DNA of 25,442 nt from Acidiphilium sp. CAG:727 (GCA_000437515.1 FR898493.1:11074-36515); one strand, 5' to 3'. Shown: positions 1 through 7,997, counted from the first letter of the stretch. The notes: generated from the sequence alone by a model not told the origin. Made by a program: numbers and translations.

Positions 1-36
1 CGCTTTGTCGTGGAGAAACGATAACGCCGCGTATAG

Positions 37-42
37 TATAAT
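37..42 (+). promoter_or_regulatory. Possible -10 box for spoVT
   Basis: A TATAAT hexamer sits about 25 nt before the chosen ATG. No convincing -35 box lies 16-18 nt upstream, so this could be an extended or alternative sigma promoter, or chance in AT-rich DNA. Bases 1-67 hold no other gene I can assign. Confidence 0.3.
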
Positions 43-67
43 TTATTCTGCAAATACTGTTTGCGAT

Positions 68-610
68 ATGAAATCTACAGGAATAGTAAGGCGCGTCGAC
101 GTGCTTGGCAGAATAGTAATTCCGAAAGAATTACGCAAAATGTTAAAAATCAACGAAGGCGACCCCATGGAAATTTACGTCGAACGAGAAGAAATAGTGC
201 TTAAAAAGTATTCACCCCTTCTTAACTCCGACGATCTGTCCGACGGAATCGCGCAAACGCTTGCAACCCGAACCGGACATACGGTTTTGATCTGCGACAG
301 AGATTCGTATATTGCCGGAAACGGAGCAGGCGTAAAAGAAATTATTTCGAGAAGAATATCGTCGGCAATCGGGAAATTACTGAGCGGTGAAAAAACAGTC
401 GTCGTCAACCAAATCGACGGACAACAGCCGCTCGAACTTACCGACGGCGAAAATTACGGGTTTTTTAACGAAATCTTTATGCCCGTAAAGACTAAAAACG
501 ACGTTTTGGGCGGTATAATTTTGGCGGATAAATGCAAAGATCAGCAAATAACCTCTTTGGATATAAGCCTTACCTCGCTTTCCGCCGATTTTCTTGCGTC
601 GCATTTTTAA
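68..610 (+). CDS. spoVT: SpoVT-like AbrB-family transcriptional regulator
   Basis: This is a DNA-binding regulator of the AbrB/SpoVT type. In Bacillus, SpoVT modulates late forespore gene expression. The product is 180 residues from the ATG at 68, close to the roughly 178 residues known for SpoVT. Residues 1-47 form the swapped-hairpin AbrB domain, with the diagnostic GRIVIPKELRK stretch at 14-24. Residues from about 56 to 178 look like the GAF-like C-terminal domain. The same frame is open back to base 5, but the product beginning MKSTGIVRR matches the usual SpoVT start, so I chose 68. No clear ribosome site precedes it. The following gene is a SpoVB/YabM-type flippase, the same neighbour I recall for spoVT in Bacillus subtilis, which supports the name. 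The family call is firm; the sporulation role is inference. Confidence 0.85.
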   Translation: MKSTGIVRRVDVLGRIVIPKELRKMLKINEGDPMEIYVEREEIVLKKYSPLLNSDDLSDGIAQTLATRTGHTVLICDRDSYIAGNGAGVKEIISRRISSAIGKLLSGEKTVVVNQIDGQQPLELTDGENYGFFNEIFMPVKTKNDVLGGIILADKCKDQQITSLDISLTSLSADFLASHF

Positions 611-612
611 TC

Positions 613-1953
613 ATGAGAGAATCCGAAAGTACAAAAAATTCGGTTGTAAAAGGCGCAATAGTGGTATCTTGCGCGGGGCTGATCGCGAAAATCCTCGGCG
701 CTTTGTACAGAATTCCTTTAACGAATATATTGCAAGCGGACGGTTTGGGAATATACCAAACCGTTTTCCCGATATACGCCCTTTTGCTGACGCTTTCGTC
801 AAGCGGTATCCCGTCTGCGGTTGCCAAACTGATTTCGTCGGGCGAACCCGCAGATAAAGTACTTGCAAGATCTTTGTCGGTTTTTCTTCCGATGGGACTA
901 CTCGGAACTACCGCGCTCTGTCTGCTATCCGTACCGCTATCGTCATTTCAAGGCATTCCCGAAGCCAGATACGCTTATATCGCCCTTTCGCCCGCCGTTA
1001 CGTTCGTATCCGCAATAGCGTGCGCGCGCGGTTATTTTCAAGGCGGAGGCGATATGTTCCCTACCGCGGCATCGCAGGTAGTCGAACAATCGATAAAACT
1101 CACAATCGGTTTATTCCTTTGCTATCTGTTCAAAGCCGACTATGCTCTGGCGGGCGCGGCTGCATGTTTCGGCGTTACCGTCAGCGAAATAATCGCTACG
1201 GCTTATTTATTTTCCGGACTTAAAAAAAATAACGTATCATACAAATCAAAAGAAATAAATTATTCCGCGCGCAAAATCGTATCGACGGTATTTCCGATAA
1301 CTTTGTCTGCCGTAATGCTTCCGATTGCGAGGGTTTTCGATAGTTTTACGATTATAAATATAATAGGCGGATATTCTTTAAGAGCCGCCGCTTTATACGG
1401 TCTGTATACGGGCAGCGTCGAATCGGTTATCGGCGTACCGGTCGCTTTATGCTACGGAGCGGCAATTTCGGCTTTGCCGCAAATCTCTTCGGCTGCATCA
1501 AAAAGCGATTACAAATCCGCAAAATCGAAAATAGTCGAAGCAATAGCGGTTACTATATTCCCCGCATCTTTATTCTCGGCGATAATCGCGATTTTATCCC
1601 CTTTAATAACGCGGATATTATTCGGCGGTTTTACGACCGCCGACGCAACAATCGTAAGCAAACTTCTGTCTTATTCGGCAATCAACGTATGTCTTTTATC
1701 TCTCGTACAAACGTCGTCGGCAGTTCTTATAGGGCTTAACAAACCCTACGCTTCATGTTTATTTCTGGGCGCGGGGCTTACGTTGAAAGCCGTAGTCGAA
1801 ATAATTTTTCTGAATATTCCGGCAATAAATATTTTCGGCGCTCTTTATTCGGATATATCCTGTTATTTGATTGCGATTTTCGGCGAATTGCTGTATATTA
1901 TATGTATATTAAAAAGGCAGTTAAAACGAACAGGTGCAACTCAAACGAATTAA
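613..1953 (+). CDS. SpoVB/YabM-type polysaccharide or lipid flippase (MOP superfamily)
   Basis: This is a polytopic membrane protein of about 446 residues from the ATG at 613, two bases after the spoVT stop. It is almost entirely hydrophobic segments separated by short charged turns, consistent with the 12-14 helices of MOP/MATE-like flippases. The N-terminal part (a lone helix, then GALYRIPLTN, then LGIYQTVFPIY, then SSGIPSAVAKLIS) is the pattern of SpoVB, YabM and MurJ-like lipid-linked oligosaccharide flippases. In that family the substrate is an undecaprenyl-linked cell-wall or spore-cortex precursor; the substrate here is unknown. It is somewhat shorter than the roughly 520-residue SpoVB. 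The frame extends upstream into spoVT (to 532), but the ATG at 613 gives the family N-terminus. The end overlaps the GTG of dusB by 20 bases. Confidence 0.75.
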   Translation: MRESESTKNSVVKGAIVVSCAGLIAKILGALYRIPLTNILQADGLGIYQTVFPIYALLLTLSSSGIPSAVAKLISSGEPADKVLARSLSVFLPMGLLGTTALCLLSVPLSSFQGIPEARYAYIALSPAVTFVSAIACARGYFQGGGDMFPTAASQVVEQSIKLTIGLFLCYLFKADYALAGAAACFGVTVSEIIATAYLFSGLKKNNVSYKSKEINYSARKIVSTVFPITLSAVMLPIARVFDSFTIINIIGGYSLRAAALYGLYTGSVESVIGVPVALCYGAAISALPQISSAASKSDYKSAKSKIVEAIAVTIFPASLFSAIIAILSPLITRILFGGFTTADATIVSKLLSYSAINVCLLSLVQTSSAVLIGLNKPYASCLFLGAGLTLKAVVEIIFLNIPAINIFGALYSDISCYLIAIFGELLYIICILKRQLKRTGATQTN

Positions 1954-2875
1954 AATAGGATCTTTTGAAACCGATAATAACGTATTTCTTGCTCCGCTTG
2001 CCGGTTTTTCGGATTTTGCAATGCGAAAAATCTGCTCGGATTACGGCGCGGGACTTACCTTTACCGAAATGGTAAGTTGCAAAGGTATTTTATACGATAA
2101 CGAAAACACGAAAATTCTGTTGAAAAAAACCGACGGCGAGAAAATTTCATGCGCACAGATATTCGGCAACGATCCCGATATAATGCTCGAAGCGATTAAA
2201 CGCCCGCCTCTTTGCGATTTTGACGTAATAGACATCAATTTCGGTTGCCCTATGCCTAAAATTTACCAGAACGGCGAAGGGAGCGCGCTTTTGAAAAACC
2301 CTTCTATTGCCGAAAAAATAGTTGCCGAGTGTAAAAAATCCGGTAAACCGATAACCTGCAAAATGCGAATCGGCTTAACCGAAAATTCGATTAACGGCTT
2401 AGAATTCGCAACTGCGCTTGAAAACGGCGGCGCCGATATGATAACCGTACACGGAAGGACGAGAGAAAAAATTTACGCAGGCGATATTCACGGCGAAGAA
2501 ATCGCTAAAATAGTTGCAAAAGTCAAAATCCCCGTAATAGCAAACGGCGGAATTTTTACGAAAGAGGATGCAGACAAGGTTATGACGGAAACGGGCGCAG
2601 ACGGCGTTATGCTTGCGAGAGGCGCTCTCGAAAAACCTTGGCTGTTCGCGGAAATACTGAATAATCCCTACTCCGCCGATAAAAAAGATTTGATTTTCAG
2701 ACACATAGATTTACTAAAAACGGTATATGACGACAGGACTGTAGCCGTAACCTTCCGCAAACAACTTTGTCTATACCTAAAAGGCGAAAAAAACTCCGCG
2801 GAACTTAAACAAAAAGTTCTGACGCTGAATTCAACCGACGAAATAAAACGAGAATTAACGGGTTTTTTCGGCTAA
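1934..2875 (+). CDS. dusB: tRNA-dihydrouridine synthase (DusB-like)
   Basis: This flavoenzyme reduces specific uridines of tRNA to dihydrouridine with FMN and NADPH. The 313-residue product has the family's N-terminal FLAPLAGFSD motif (18-27). The catalytic cysteine lies in INFGCPMPKI (Cys105), a basic KMRIG segment starts at Lys143, and the C-terminal barrel phosphate motif region is ADMITVHGRTR, later GVMLARGALEKPW. Length and order fit DusB. The start is a GTG at 1934 that lies inside the flippase gene. It gives MQLKRIKIGS, which aligns with family N-termini, so translation is probably coupled. It belongs to the plus-strand run with trmL, also a tRNA-modification gene. The Dus family is certain; the B subclass is likely. 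Confidence 0.88.
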   Translation: MQLKRIKIGSFETDNNVFLAPLAGFSDFAMRKICSDYGAGLTFTEMVSCKGILYDNENTKILLKKTDGEKISCAQIFGNDPDIMLEAIKRPPLCDFDVIDINFGCPMPKIYQNGEGSALLKNPSIAEKIVAECKKSGKPITCKMRIGLTENSINGLEFATALENGGADMITVHGRTREKIYAGDIHGEEIAKIVAKVKIPVIANGGIFTKEDADKVMTETGADGVMLARGALEKPWLFAEILNNPYSADKKDLIFRHIDLLKTVYDDRTVAVTFRKQLCLYLKGEKNSAELKQKVLTLNSTDEIKRELTGFFG

Positions 2876-2925
2876 TCACATATTTTTCTTCGCTTTCATA
2901 GTTTATTAGAGCGGAGAATATATTT

Positions 2926-3570
2926 TTGAAGATTAAAACTCTAAAAGGGAGCGTCGATTTTACATTCGACGAGTTAAACGGCGATCGTTTCGATATACTC
3001 GCGGTCGGTTTCAGAGCAAACGAAAGAATTAACTATTCAAAGGAATTGCGCGGCGAAACGAACACGCTTAAAAATTTTGCCGAAGCAACGAAAGACGGCG
3101 GCGCGCTTATATACGCGATCGACACCGATAATTACGGAATAATCAAACATTCCGCCGCAGTTTTTGAAAACGGGAAACTACTCGGTATCAGCGACATGAC
3201 CGAATCTTACTCAGACACCCCGTATATGCCGGGCGCAAACGGAAAACTATACGATTTACAATGCGGAAAAATAGGTCTTGCCGTCGGCGACGATATATTA
3301 TCGTACGAACTGATGAAGTCGTTTGCGGTTTGCGGAGCGGAAGCGATTGTTGCTGTTACCAAAAACAAAATAAAAGAAACGAGCGCGATCGTAATTCGCG
3401 CGTATTCATATCTTTTAGGCTTGCCGGTTATACTTACCGGAGAAAACGAAACGATTTGCGCCGATCCGAACGGACGATTGACCGAAAAAGACAAAAACGG
3501 AATTTATACGCTTACACCTCTTAGAGAGTACGCGTTAAAAACCGTAAAAATACGATTCGAAAGGAATTAA
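2926..3570 (+). CDS. Nitrilase-superfamily-like protein lacking catalytic Cys and Lys
   Basis: The product is a 214-residue protein from a TTG start at 2926, chosen because AGCGGAG at 2910-2916 lies 9 nt upstream. The fold signature of carbon-nitrogen hydrolases is visible. There is an early FDILAVGF strand, a DGGALIYAIDTDNYG strand pair, and GKLYDLQCGKIGLAVGDD at 106-123. The last part lines up with the usual 'phosphate-like G-R-I-G-x-x-I-C-Y-D' nucleophile elbow. Gly121 stands where the catalytic Cys should be, and Met91 falls where the catalytic Lys normally sits (GISDM replacing a Y-x-K). It is also shorter than the typical 260-300 residues. I read it as a divergent pseudoenzyme or a binding protein; the ligand is unknown. 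It sits between dusB (50 nt gap) and trmL (2 nt gap), so it is co-transcribed with tRNA-modification genes. Confidence 0.55.
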   Translation: MKIKTLKGSVDFTFDELNGDRFDILAVGFRANERINYSKELRGETNTLKNFAEATKDGGALIYAIDTDNYGIIKHSAAVFENGKLLGISDMTESYSDTPYMPGANGKLYDLQCGKIGLAVGDDILSYELMKSFAVCGAEAIVAVTKNKIKETSAIVIRAYSYLLGLPVILTGENETICADPNGRLTEKDKNGIYTLTPLREYALKTVKIRFERN

Positions 3571-3572
3571 AA

Positions 3573-4067
3573 ATGTTTAACGTAGTTTTGGTAGAACCCG
3601 AAATCCCGCAAAATACGGGCAATATTTCCCGCACGTGCGCCGCAACGCACTCCGTACTGCATCTTATAAGACCGCTCGGCTTTGAAATATCCGATCGGAC
3701 GTTAAAACGAGCCGGTCTCGATTACTGGCAGTATTTAGACGTGAGATATTACGATTCGTTCGACGAATTATACGAAAAGTACAAAGACGTCGCGAATTTT
3801 TACTTTCTATCTACGAAAGGAGCGAAAAGGTATTCGGACGTAAATTTCAAAGACGGAGATTTTCTCGTATTCGGTAAAGAAACTCACGGGCTGCCCGAAC
3901 CGCTGCTTGAAAAACATTACGAAAACACGTTACGTATTCCCATGTGGGGAAATTTACGCAGCCTTAACCTATCGAACTCGGTCGCTTTGACCTTATACGA
4001 AGCGTTAAGGCAGAACGATTTTGCGGAGTTGAACCCCGAAGGACATCTTACGGGTAGAAAAGACTGA
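3573..4067 (+). CDS. trmL: tRNA (cytidine/uridine-34-2'-O)-methyltransferase TrmL
   Basis: This SPOUT-class enzyme transfers methyl from S-adenosylmethionine to the ribose 2'-OH of wobble nucleotide 34 in some leucine tRNAs. The 164-residue product has all three knotted-domain motifs. The N-terminal motif is VEPEIPQNTGNISRTCAAT (7-25). The middle motif is LVFGKETHGLPEPLL (98-112), and the C-terminal knot is RIPMWGNLRSLNLSNSVAL (121-139). Length matches TrmL, which lacks the extra N-terminal domain of larger SpoU proteins. The start ATG at 3573 is preceded by AAGGA at 3561-3565. Its stop overlaps the next ATG by one base (TGATG), so the two are translationally coupled. Confidence 0.93.
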   Translation: MFNVVLVEPEIPQNTGNISRTCAATHSVLHLIRPLGFEISDRTLKRAGLDYWQYLDVRYYDSFDELYEKYKDVANFYFLSTKGAKRYSDVNFKDGDFLVFGKETHGLPEPLLEKHYENTLRIPMWGNLRSLNLSNSVALTLYEALRQNDFAELNPEGHLTGRKD

Positions 4068-4744
4068 TGAACTATCACATAGGAACTATGCTTATAAAAG
4101 AGCATTTCGACGGAGGCAAAGATTGCCCCGTTTGCCGTATAAAACGCTCGGTTGACGTAAGGCTCACCGAACAGTATCTGGGCGAAGGAGTTATGGAAGA
4201 CCATACGCGAGCGGAAGTAAACAAACTCGGTTTTTGCTCTCATCATTTTTCTCTGCTCTACTCTATGCGCTCTAAACTCGGTCTGGCATTGCAGGCATCA
4301 ACGATAACGAATACCGTGATGAAAGACGTAGAAATTGCCAAAAATACGAAACAGGCAAAAAAACAGGCGCAAAAAATACTCGAAAAAGGCTCGACCTGCG
4401 TTATTTGCAAATATCTGGACGAGCATATGATAAGGTATTACAAGACTATTGCGGAAGTTTATTCGTCGCAAACGACGTTTAAGGACGATATTTTATCGGG
4501 TAACGGATTTTGCGAAGAACATTACGCAAGGTTACTGGAATATTCCGCATACGCAGGCGGAAGCCAGAAAGAGTATTTAGAAACGCTTTACACCGTACAA
4601 ATCAGAAGACTTTCGGGACTTTCGGATAATCTCTTAAAATTTTGCGACCGACACGATTACAGAAGAGCGGGAGAACCCATGGGCGACGAAAAACACGCGC
4701 TTAAAGATTTTTCAGATACGTTTTACGGACTTGACGATAAATAA
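4067..4744 (+). CDS. DUF6062-like protein with duplicated Cys/His metal-type motifs
   Basis: This 225-residue soluble protein has no known reaction. It has two similar halves. The first has C20xxC23 followed by C57 and H60. The second has C111xxC114 followed by C149 and H152. Each half pairs a CxxC with a CxxH about 35 residues later, a spacing that suggests two zinc or other metal sites. A third group, CDRHDYR at 193-199, precedes an AGEPMGDE segment that I recall as conserved in the DUF6062 family of Clostridia; the family name is from memory. The gene overlaps the trmL stop by one base and is last in the plus-strand run, before a strong hairpin terminator. Conserved linkage to trmL would hint at a tRNA-related role, but nothing in the sequence proves it. 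Confidence 0.65.
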   Translation: MNYHIGTMLIKEHFDGGKDCPVCRIKRSVDVRLTEQYLGEGVMEDHTRAEVNKLGFCSHHFSLLYSMRSKLGLALQASTITNTVMKDVEIAKNTKQAKKQAQKILEKGSTCVICKYLDEHMIRYYKTIAEVYSSQTTFKDDILSGNGFCEEHYARLLEYSAYAGGSQKEYLETLYTVQIRRLSGLSDNLLKFCDRHDYRRAGEPMGDEKHALKDFSDTFYGLDDK

Positions 4745-4755
4745 ATTTACAGCAA

Positions 4756-4794
4756 AAGCGGGCTGCTTTCTACTTGGTAGAAAGCAACCCGCTT
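4756..4794. terminator. Bidirectional hairpin terminator between convergent genes
   Basis: An 18-bp stem with one mismatch (4756-4773 against 4777-4794) and a 3-nt loop lies between the stops of two convergent genes. The 5' flank carries AAAA, which is a T run for the minus-strand transcript. On the plus strand a looser T-rich stretch follows. Confidence 0.85.
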
Positions 4795-4803
4795 AACGTA
4801 ATT

Positions 4804-5838
4804 TTAGTCGTATTTTTCTTCGTTAGCGACCGAAAAGTTCGTTATCGCAACGGCATAATTCAGTAGTTTTATTGCTAACAGCGCGGAAACGAAAATGGTA
4901 AGACAATATATCAATACCGTAAGCGGACCGTAGGAATATTCTAAAGAAACCGCTACGTGCATGGCAACTACAATACAAAACAAAGCGTAGACGGTAGGAT
5001 TGCTGAAATACTTTTTTCTTACCGGAGAAAGTAAAATTCCCACCAACGCTCCGCATATCACGGTCCAGAAACACATAAGCGCGCTCATAATTACGCCTTC
5101 TTTTATCAGCGTCGGCATAAAATTTTTAATCATCGTATTGAATTCAGCAGAATCCTTATTGACGTAAATTTTAAGCACGCCCGTCGTTTCGCCGACAAAC
5201 AAACCGTTGACCATTTCAGTAAAAGTATCTGCAACTATATATCCGCCGAAAACGCACGTTACGATCAAAATCGTGCCGAAAATACAGTCTTTTTTGAATA
5301 AACGGGCGCACAAATGCGCAATTGAAAACAAAAGTATATCTTCGATAATCGTAATTATTCCCGTATGGATATTTGCAGACGCATATCCGAAAGTAAATCT
5401 TTCTTTCAACGGACTTTCAATGAGCATAATTATTAAATAGTACAATGCTCCGATCAAAGTTCCGATACCGATTTCGAATATTCCGACGTTTCTCATTACG
5501 TTCAACTCGTAAAAAAAGACGATTAAACATAAAGGTAACGCTATAACGTCTATGCAAATAGCCGCTATTAACGCGGCAATGGAATAATTTACCGTTGCCA
5601 CGAAATAAAGAACGACCGAAAACAATACCGAAACGAGCAACATTGTGAGTATATTTCTCGTCTTCGGACCGTTCCAACCGAGTTCGTTTACCTTCCCGCG
5701 CTTAAGTAACGAAAAGAGCGTTATTTTTTGCTCTTCGTCTTTAACGGAACGAGGTTCGCTCTTTTTTGAAGTAAAACTCGCTTCGGTTATTTCATCGTCG
5801 CGTTCTTTCGAGTTTACTCTTAAATAATCGTTATTCAT
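4804..5838 (-). CDS. PrsW-like integral membrane protein, divergent
   Basis: The 344-residue product has a charged cytoplasmic N-terminus (1-58) and then about eight hydrophobic segments (near 62-82, 86-108, 118-140, 160-180, 187-208, 250-270, 283-298 and 303-327). The layout resembles PrsW-type glutamic intramembrane proteases. A LPLCLIVFFYELNVMRNVG segment matches the early 'P-x-x-x-Y-x-R-D' region. Glu166-Asp167 then sits where the family usually has Glu-Glu, and an ADTFTEMVN helix (203-211) sits where the second acidic motif is expected. His294 may match the late His motif. The second glutamate and the usual Lys partner are not conserved, so activity is uncertain; it could simply be a multi-pass membrane protein. 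It overlaps the kinase gene by 8 bases and is last in a regulator-kinase operon, so it is likely an output or partner of that system. Confidence 0.5.
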   Translation of the reverse strand: MNNDYLRVNSKERDDEITEASFTSKKSEPRSVKDEEQKITLFSLLKRGKVNELGWNGPKTRNILTMLLVSVLFSVVLYFVATVNYSIAALIAAICIDVIALPLCLIVFFYELNVMRNVGIFEIGIGTLIGALYYLIIMLIESPLKERFTFGYASANIHTGIITIIEDILLFSIAHLCARLFKKDCIFGTILIVTCVFGGYIVADTFTEMVNGLFVGETTGVLKIYVNKDSAEFNTMIKNFMPTLIKEGVIMSALMCFWTVICGALVGILLSPVRKKYFSNPTVYALFCIVVAMHVAVSLEYSYGPLTVLIYCLTIFVSALLAIKLLNYAVAITNFSVANEEKYD

Positions 5839-7240
5839 TATTTTTTATCCTGTCGAATTCGACGTAAAAGTTAGTGCCGCAATCTTTTTTGCTTCGGACG
5901 CCGAAAGTTATTCCGTGCGCGTCGAGAATCGCTTTTACTATCGAAAGACCCAATCCCGTTCCCTTTACGGGGCGAGTATTCGTTTCGGAAAATCTGTAGT
6001 ATCTTTCCCAGATGGTCGCGAGTTTTTCTTCCGAAATCCCCTTGCCCGAATCGATTATTTCAAGTAAAATCTTGTCTTTTTCAGCCGTAAGGTATACCTT
6101 TACGGTCTTATCTTCGCCCGTATAATTTATTGAGTTGCCCAGCAGATTATAGATGACCTGTTCTATTTTTTGCTCGTCTACGCAAGTGAGCAAATTAGGA
6201 GCGACGTACTCTTCGATTTTATAGCCTTGATTTTCGACGTAATCGGAAAACCTGTCGATTACCTTTTCGGTGAGTTGGGATAGGTTTATTTCTTTTTTAT
6301 CGAGCCCTTCGACGGAAGACTGCAATTTGGACAAATTCAGAATATCGTTTACGAGCATCGTAAGCCTGTCAGCCTCGTCGATAATTACCTTGGTGTGTTT
6401 ATCTCGCTTTTGCTTATTGTCGCCCGAAATATCTTTAATCATTTCGGCGTAAGCCTTGATCATGGTAAGCGGCGTTCTTAAATCATGCGAAACGTTGGCA
6501 AGCAAATCTCTTTGCAGAGCCCTTGATTTCAGTATTTCCTCTTTGGCATAGTTCAAAGCGTCGGCGAGTTCGACAATTTCGTAATACTTGCTTTTCGGTT
6601 CAAATACTACGCTTTCGTCGCCTTTTGCCCATTTATCCGCGGTTACGGACATCTCCGAAATCGGCTTGGTAAGTTTATTCGCGATACACCACGCCAGAAT
6701 GAATCCGACGCCTAAAACTATTATACTTATAATCAGGAATTGCCACCTTATTATATGTACGACCTCGGTCAGAATCTCTTGTCTGGCTAAAAGAATAACG
6801 AATCTTTCAACCCCGACTTCTTCCGTCGGTATTTTATTAACGTAATAAATATATCCGGAAGTGGTTTTATCGGGGCTGATGGTACGGCAAACTTCGCCTT
6901 CGTTAATATTGTATTGCCTTAATACAGAAGAAAATAACTTCTTTTTTTGGTCAGTCAAAGCGCTTGCGTCGTTTACGCACGACTTAAGTTCGTTATCTAC
7001 GACGTAGACGTCAATCCCGGAATTTCTGCACTTCGTTTGCTTTTGGTTAAACGCGGGAGTATTGACCGTTAATTGCGAAATCGAACGACCGTAATTGTAT
7101 ACTTCTTTTAATTTTTTGTTCTGATAGTAACCTTCGACGAAGAATATCTGGAATATCCAGATACACCCTACCACCAAAATCGTAAAGAGAAGAAAGTACA
7201 GCCACATGCTGTACTTTAATTTCCTCTGAAAATTTTTCAT
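5831..7240 (-). CDS. Membrane sensor histidine kinase (HAMP, HisKA, HATPase_c)
   Basis: The 469-residue product is the sensor half of a two-component system. One transmembrane helix lies near 13-33 and another near 165-187, framing an outside domain of about 130 residues that contains four cysteines (71, 88, 118 and the nearby C26 in the helix). A HAMP linker follows (about 188-240). The H-box SHDLRTPLT puts the phospho-accepting histidine at 252. The ATP-binding domain shows the N-box NLLGNSINY (365-373), the G1 box DSGKGI (397-402) and the G2 box GTGLGLSI (427-434), so all catalytic motifs are intact. Its ATG overlaps the response-regulator stop by 4 bases (ATGA). The sensed signal is not evident from sequence. 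Confidence 0.93.
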   Translation of the reverse strand: MKNFQRKLKYSMWLYFLLFTILVVGCIWIFQIFFVEGYYQNKKLKEVYNYGRSISQLTVNTPAFNQKQTKCRNSGIDVYVVDNELKSCVNDASALTDQKKKLFSSVLRQYNINEGEVCRTISPDKTTSGYIYYVNKIPTEEVGVERFVILLARQEILTEVVHIIRWQFLIISIIVLGVGFILAWCIANKLTKPISEMSVTADKWAKGDESVVFEPKSKYYEIVELADALNYAKEEILKSRALQRDLLANVSHDLRTPLTMIKAYAEMIKDISGDNKQKRDKHTKVIIDEADRLTMLVNDILNLSKLQSSVEGLDKKEINLSQLTEKVIDRFSDYVENQGYKIEEYVAPNLLTCVDEQKIEQVIYNLLGNSINYTGEDKTVKVYLTAEKDKILLEIIDSGKGISEEKLATIWERYYRFSETNTRPVKGTGLGLSIVKAILDAHGITFGVRSKKDCGTNFYVEFDRIKNNE

Positions 7241-7911
7241 GCTTCAAACTTATAACCCATACCGCGAAGAGTTATAATGAATTTTCTGTACTCTTTTAAG
7301 TTACTGCGAAGCATTTTTATGTGAGTGTCAACCGTTCTGTCGTCACCGTAAAAATCGTATCCCCATACGTCGGACAAAAGTTTTTCACGAGAAAGCGCGA
7401 TACCCGAATTCTTCACCATATAGAATAAGAGTTCGTATTCCTTAGGCGTAAGTACGGCCTTCTGTCCGTCCACATAGACGTTTCTGCCGACCATATCGAT
7501 TTCAAGACCTTCGAATTTAATCGTTTCGCGAGAATTGGTCGGGTCGACTTTGGTTCTGCGTTTCATTACGGCGTTGATACGCGCCATTATTTCTTTAGGC
7601 GAAAACGGCTTTACGACATAATCGTCCGCCCCGATTTCGAAACCGAACAATTTATCATACTCCTCACCGCGGGCAGAAAGCATAATTACGGGGATATTTT
7701 TCGTCTTCTTTATCTCTTTAACGGCTGAAAAACCATCGAGTTTAGGCATCATTATATCCATTATAATAATGTCGTAGTCGTTTTGTCTGCATTTGGCAAC
7801 CGCCTCCATGCCGTCGCCTGCCTGATCGGATTCATACCCTTCAAACTCTGCGTATTCGGCAAGAACTTCTCTGATTTTTGGTTCGTCGTCAACGATAAGT
7901 ATTTTGTACAT
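7237..7911 (-). CDS. OmpR/PhoB-family response regulator
   Basis: This is a 224-residue DNA-binding response regulator. The receiver domain (1-120) has the acidic pocket DDE at 8-10, the phospho-accepting Asp52 in IMDIMMPKLDG, the switch Ser79 and the conserved Lys101 in VVKPF. Residues from about 127 to 224 are a winged-helix output domain with the expected LTPKEYELL start and RTVDTHIKMLRSNL recognition-helix region. It is the first gene of a three-gene minus-strand operon with its kinase (4-base overlap) and a PrsW-like membrane protein. AGAGGTGA lies just upstream of the ATG at 7911. A perfect dyad at 7954-7975 next to the promoter could be its own binding site. Regulon unknown. Confidence 0.93.
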   Translation of the reverse strand: MYKILIVDDEPKIREVLAEYAEFEGYESDQAGDGMEAVAKCRQNDYDIIIMDIMMPKLDGFSAVKEIKKTKNIPVIMLSARGEEYDKLFGFEIGADDYVVKPFSPKEIMARINAVMKRRTKVDPTNSRETIKFEGLEIDMVGRNVYVDGQKAVLTPKEYELLFYMVKNSGIALSREKLLSDVWGYDFYGDDRTVDTHIKMLRSNLKEYRKFIITLRGMGYKFEA

Positions 7912-7933
7912 ATTTCACCTCTCTGTTGTCTGT

Positions 7934-7939
7934 ATTATA
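7934..7939 (-). promoter_or_regulatory. -10 box of the response-regulator operon
   Basis: TATAAT on the minus strand is placed so that transcription would begin about 15 nt before the ATG at 7911. No good -35 hexamer stands at the right distance; the dyad site at 7954-7975 occupies that position. This suggests a promoter that depends on an activator. Confidence 0.55.
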
Positions 7940-7953
7940 TATCTCACTTATTA

Positions 7954-7975
7954 TCACAATAAACCGATATTGTGA
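7954..7975. promoter_or_regulatory. Perfect inverted repeat, likely operator
   Basis: TCACAATA and TATTGTGA form a perfect 8-bp dyad with a 6-bp spacer (AACCGA). The dyad covers the -35 zone of the response-regulator promoter. The AT-rich arms and lack of a T run argue against a terminator. The protein that binds is not known; autoregulation is the simplest guess. Confidence 0.5.
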
Positions 7976-7997
7976 AAATTATATGAAATCAATTGTT

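Noticed and set aside
5..67. N-terminal extension of the SpoVT-like protein
   Set aside because: The frame is open, but the residues do not match the AbrB domain start, and a TATAAT lies inside this stretch.
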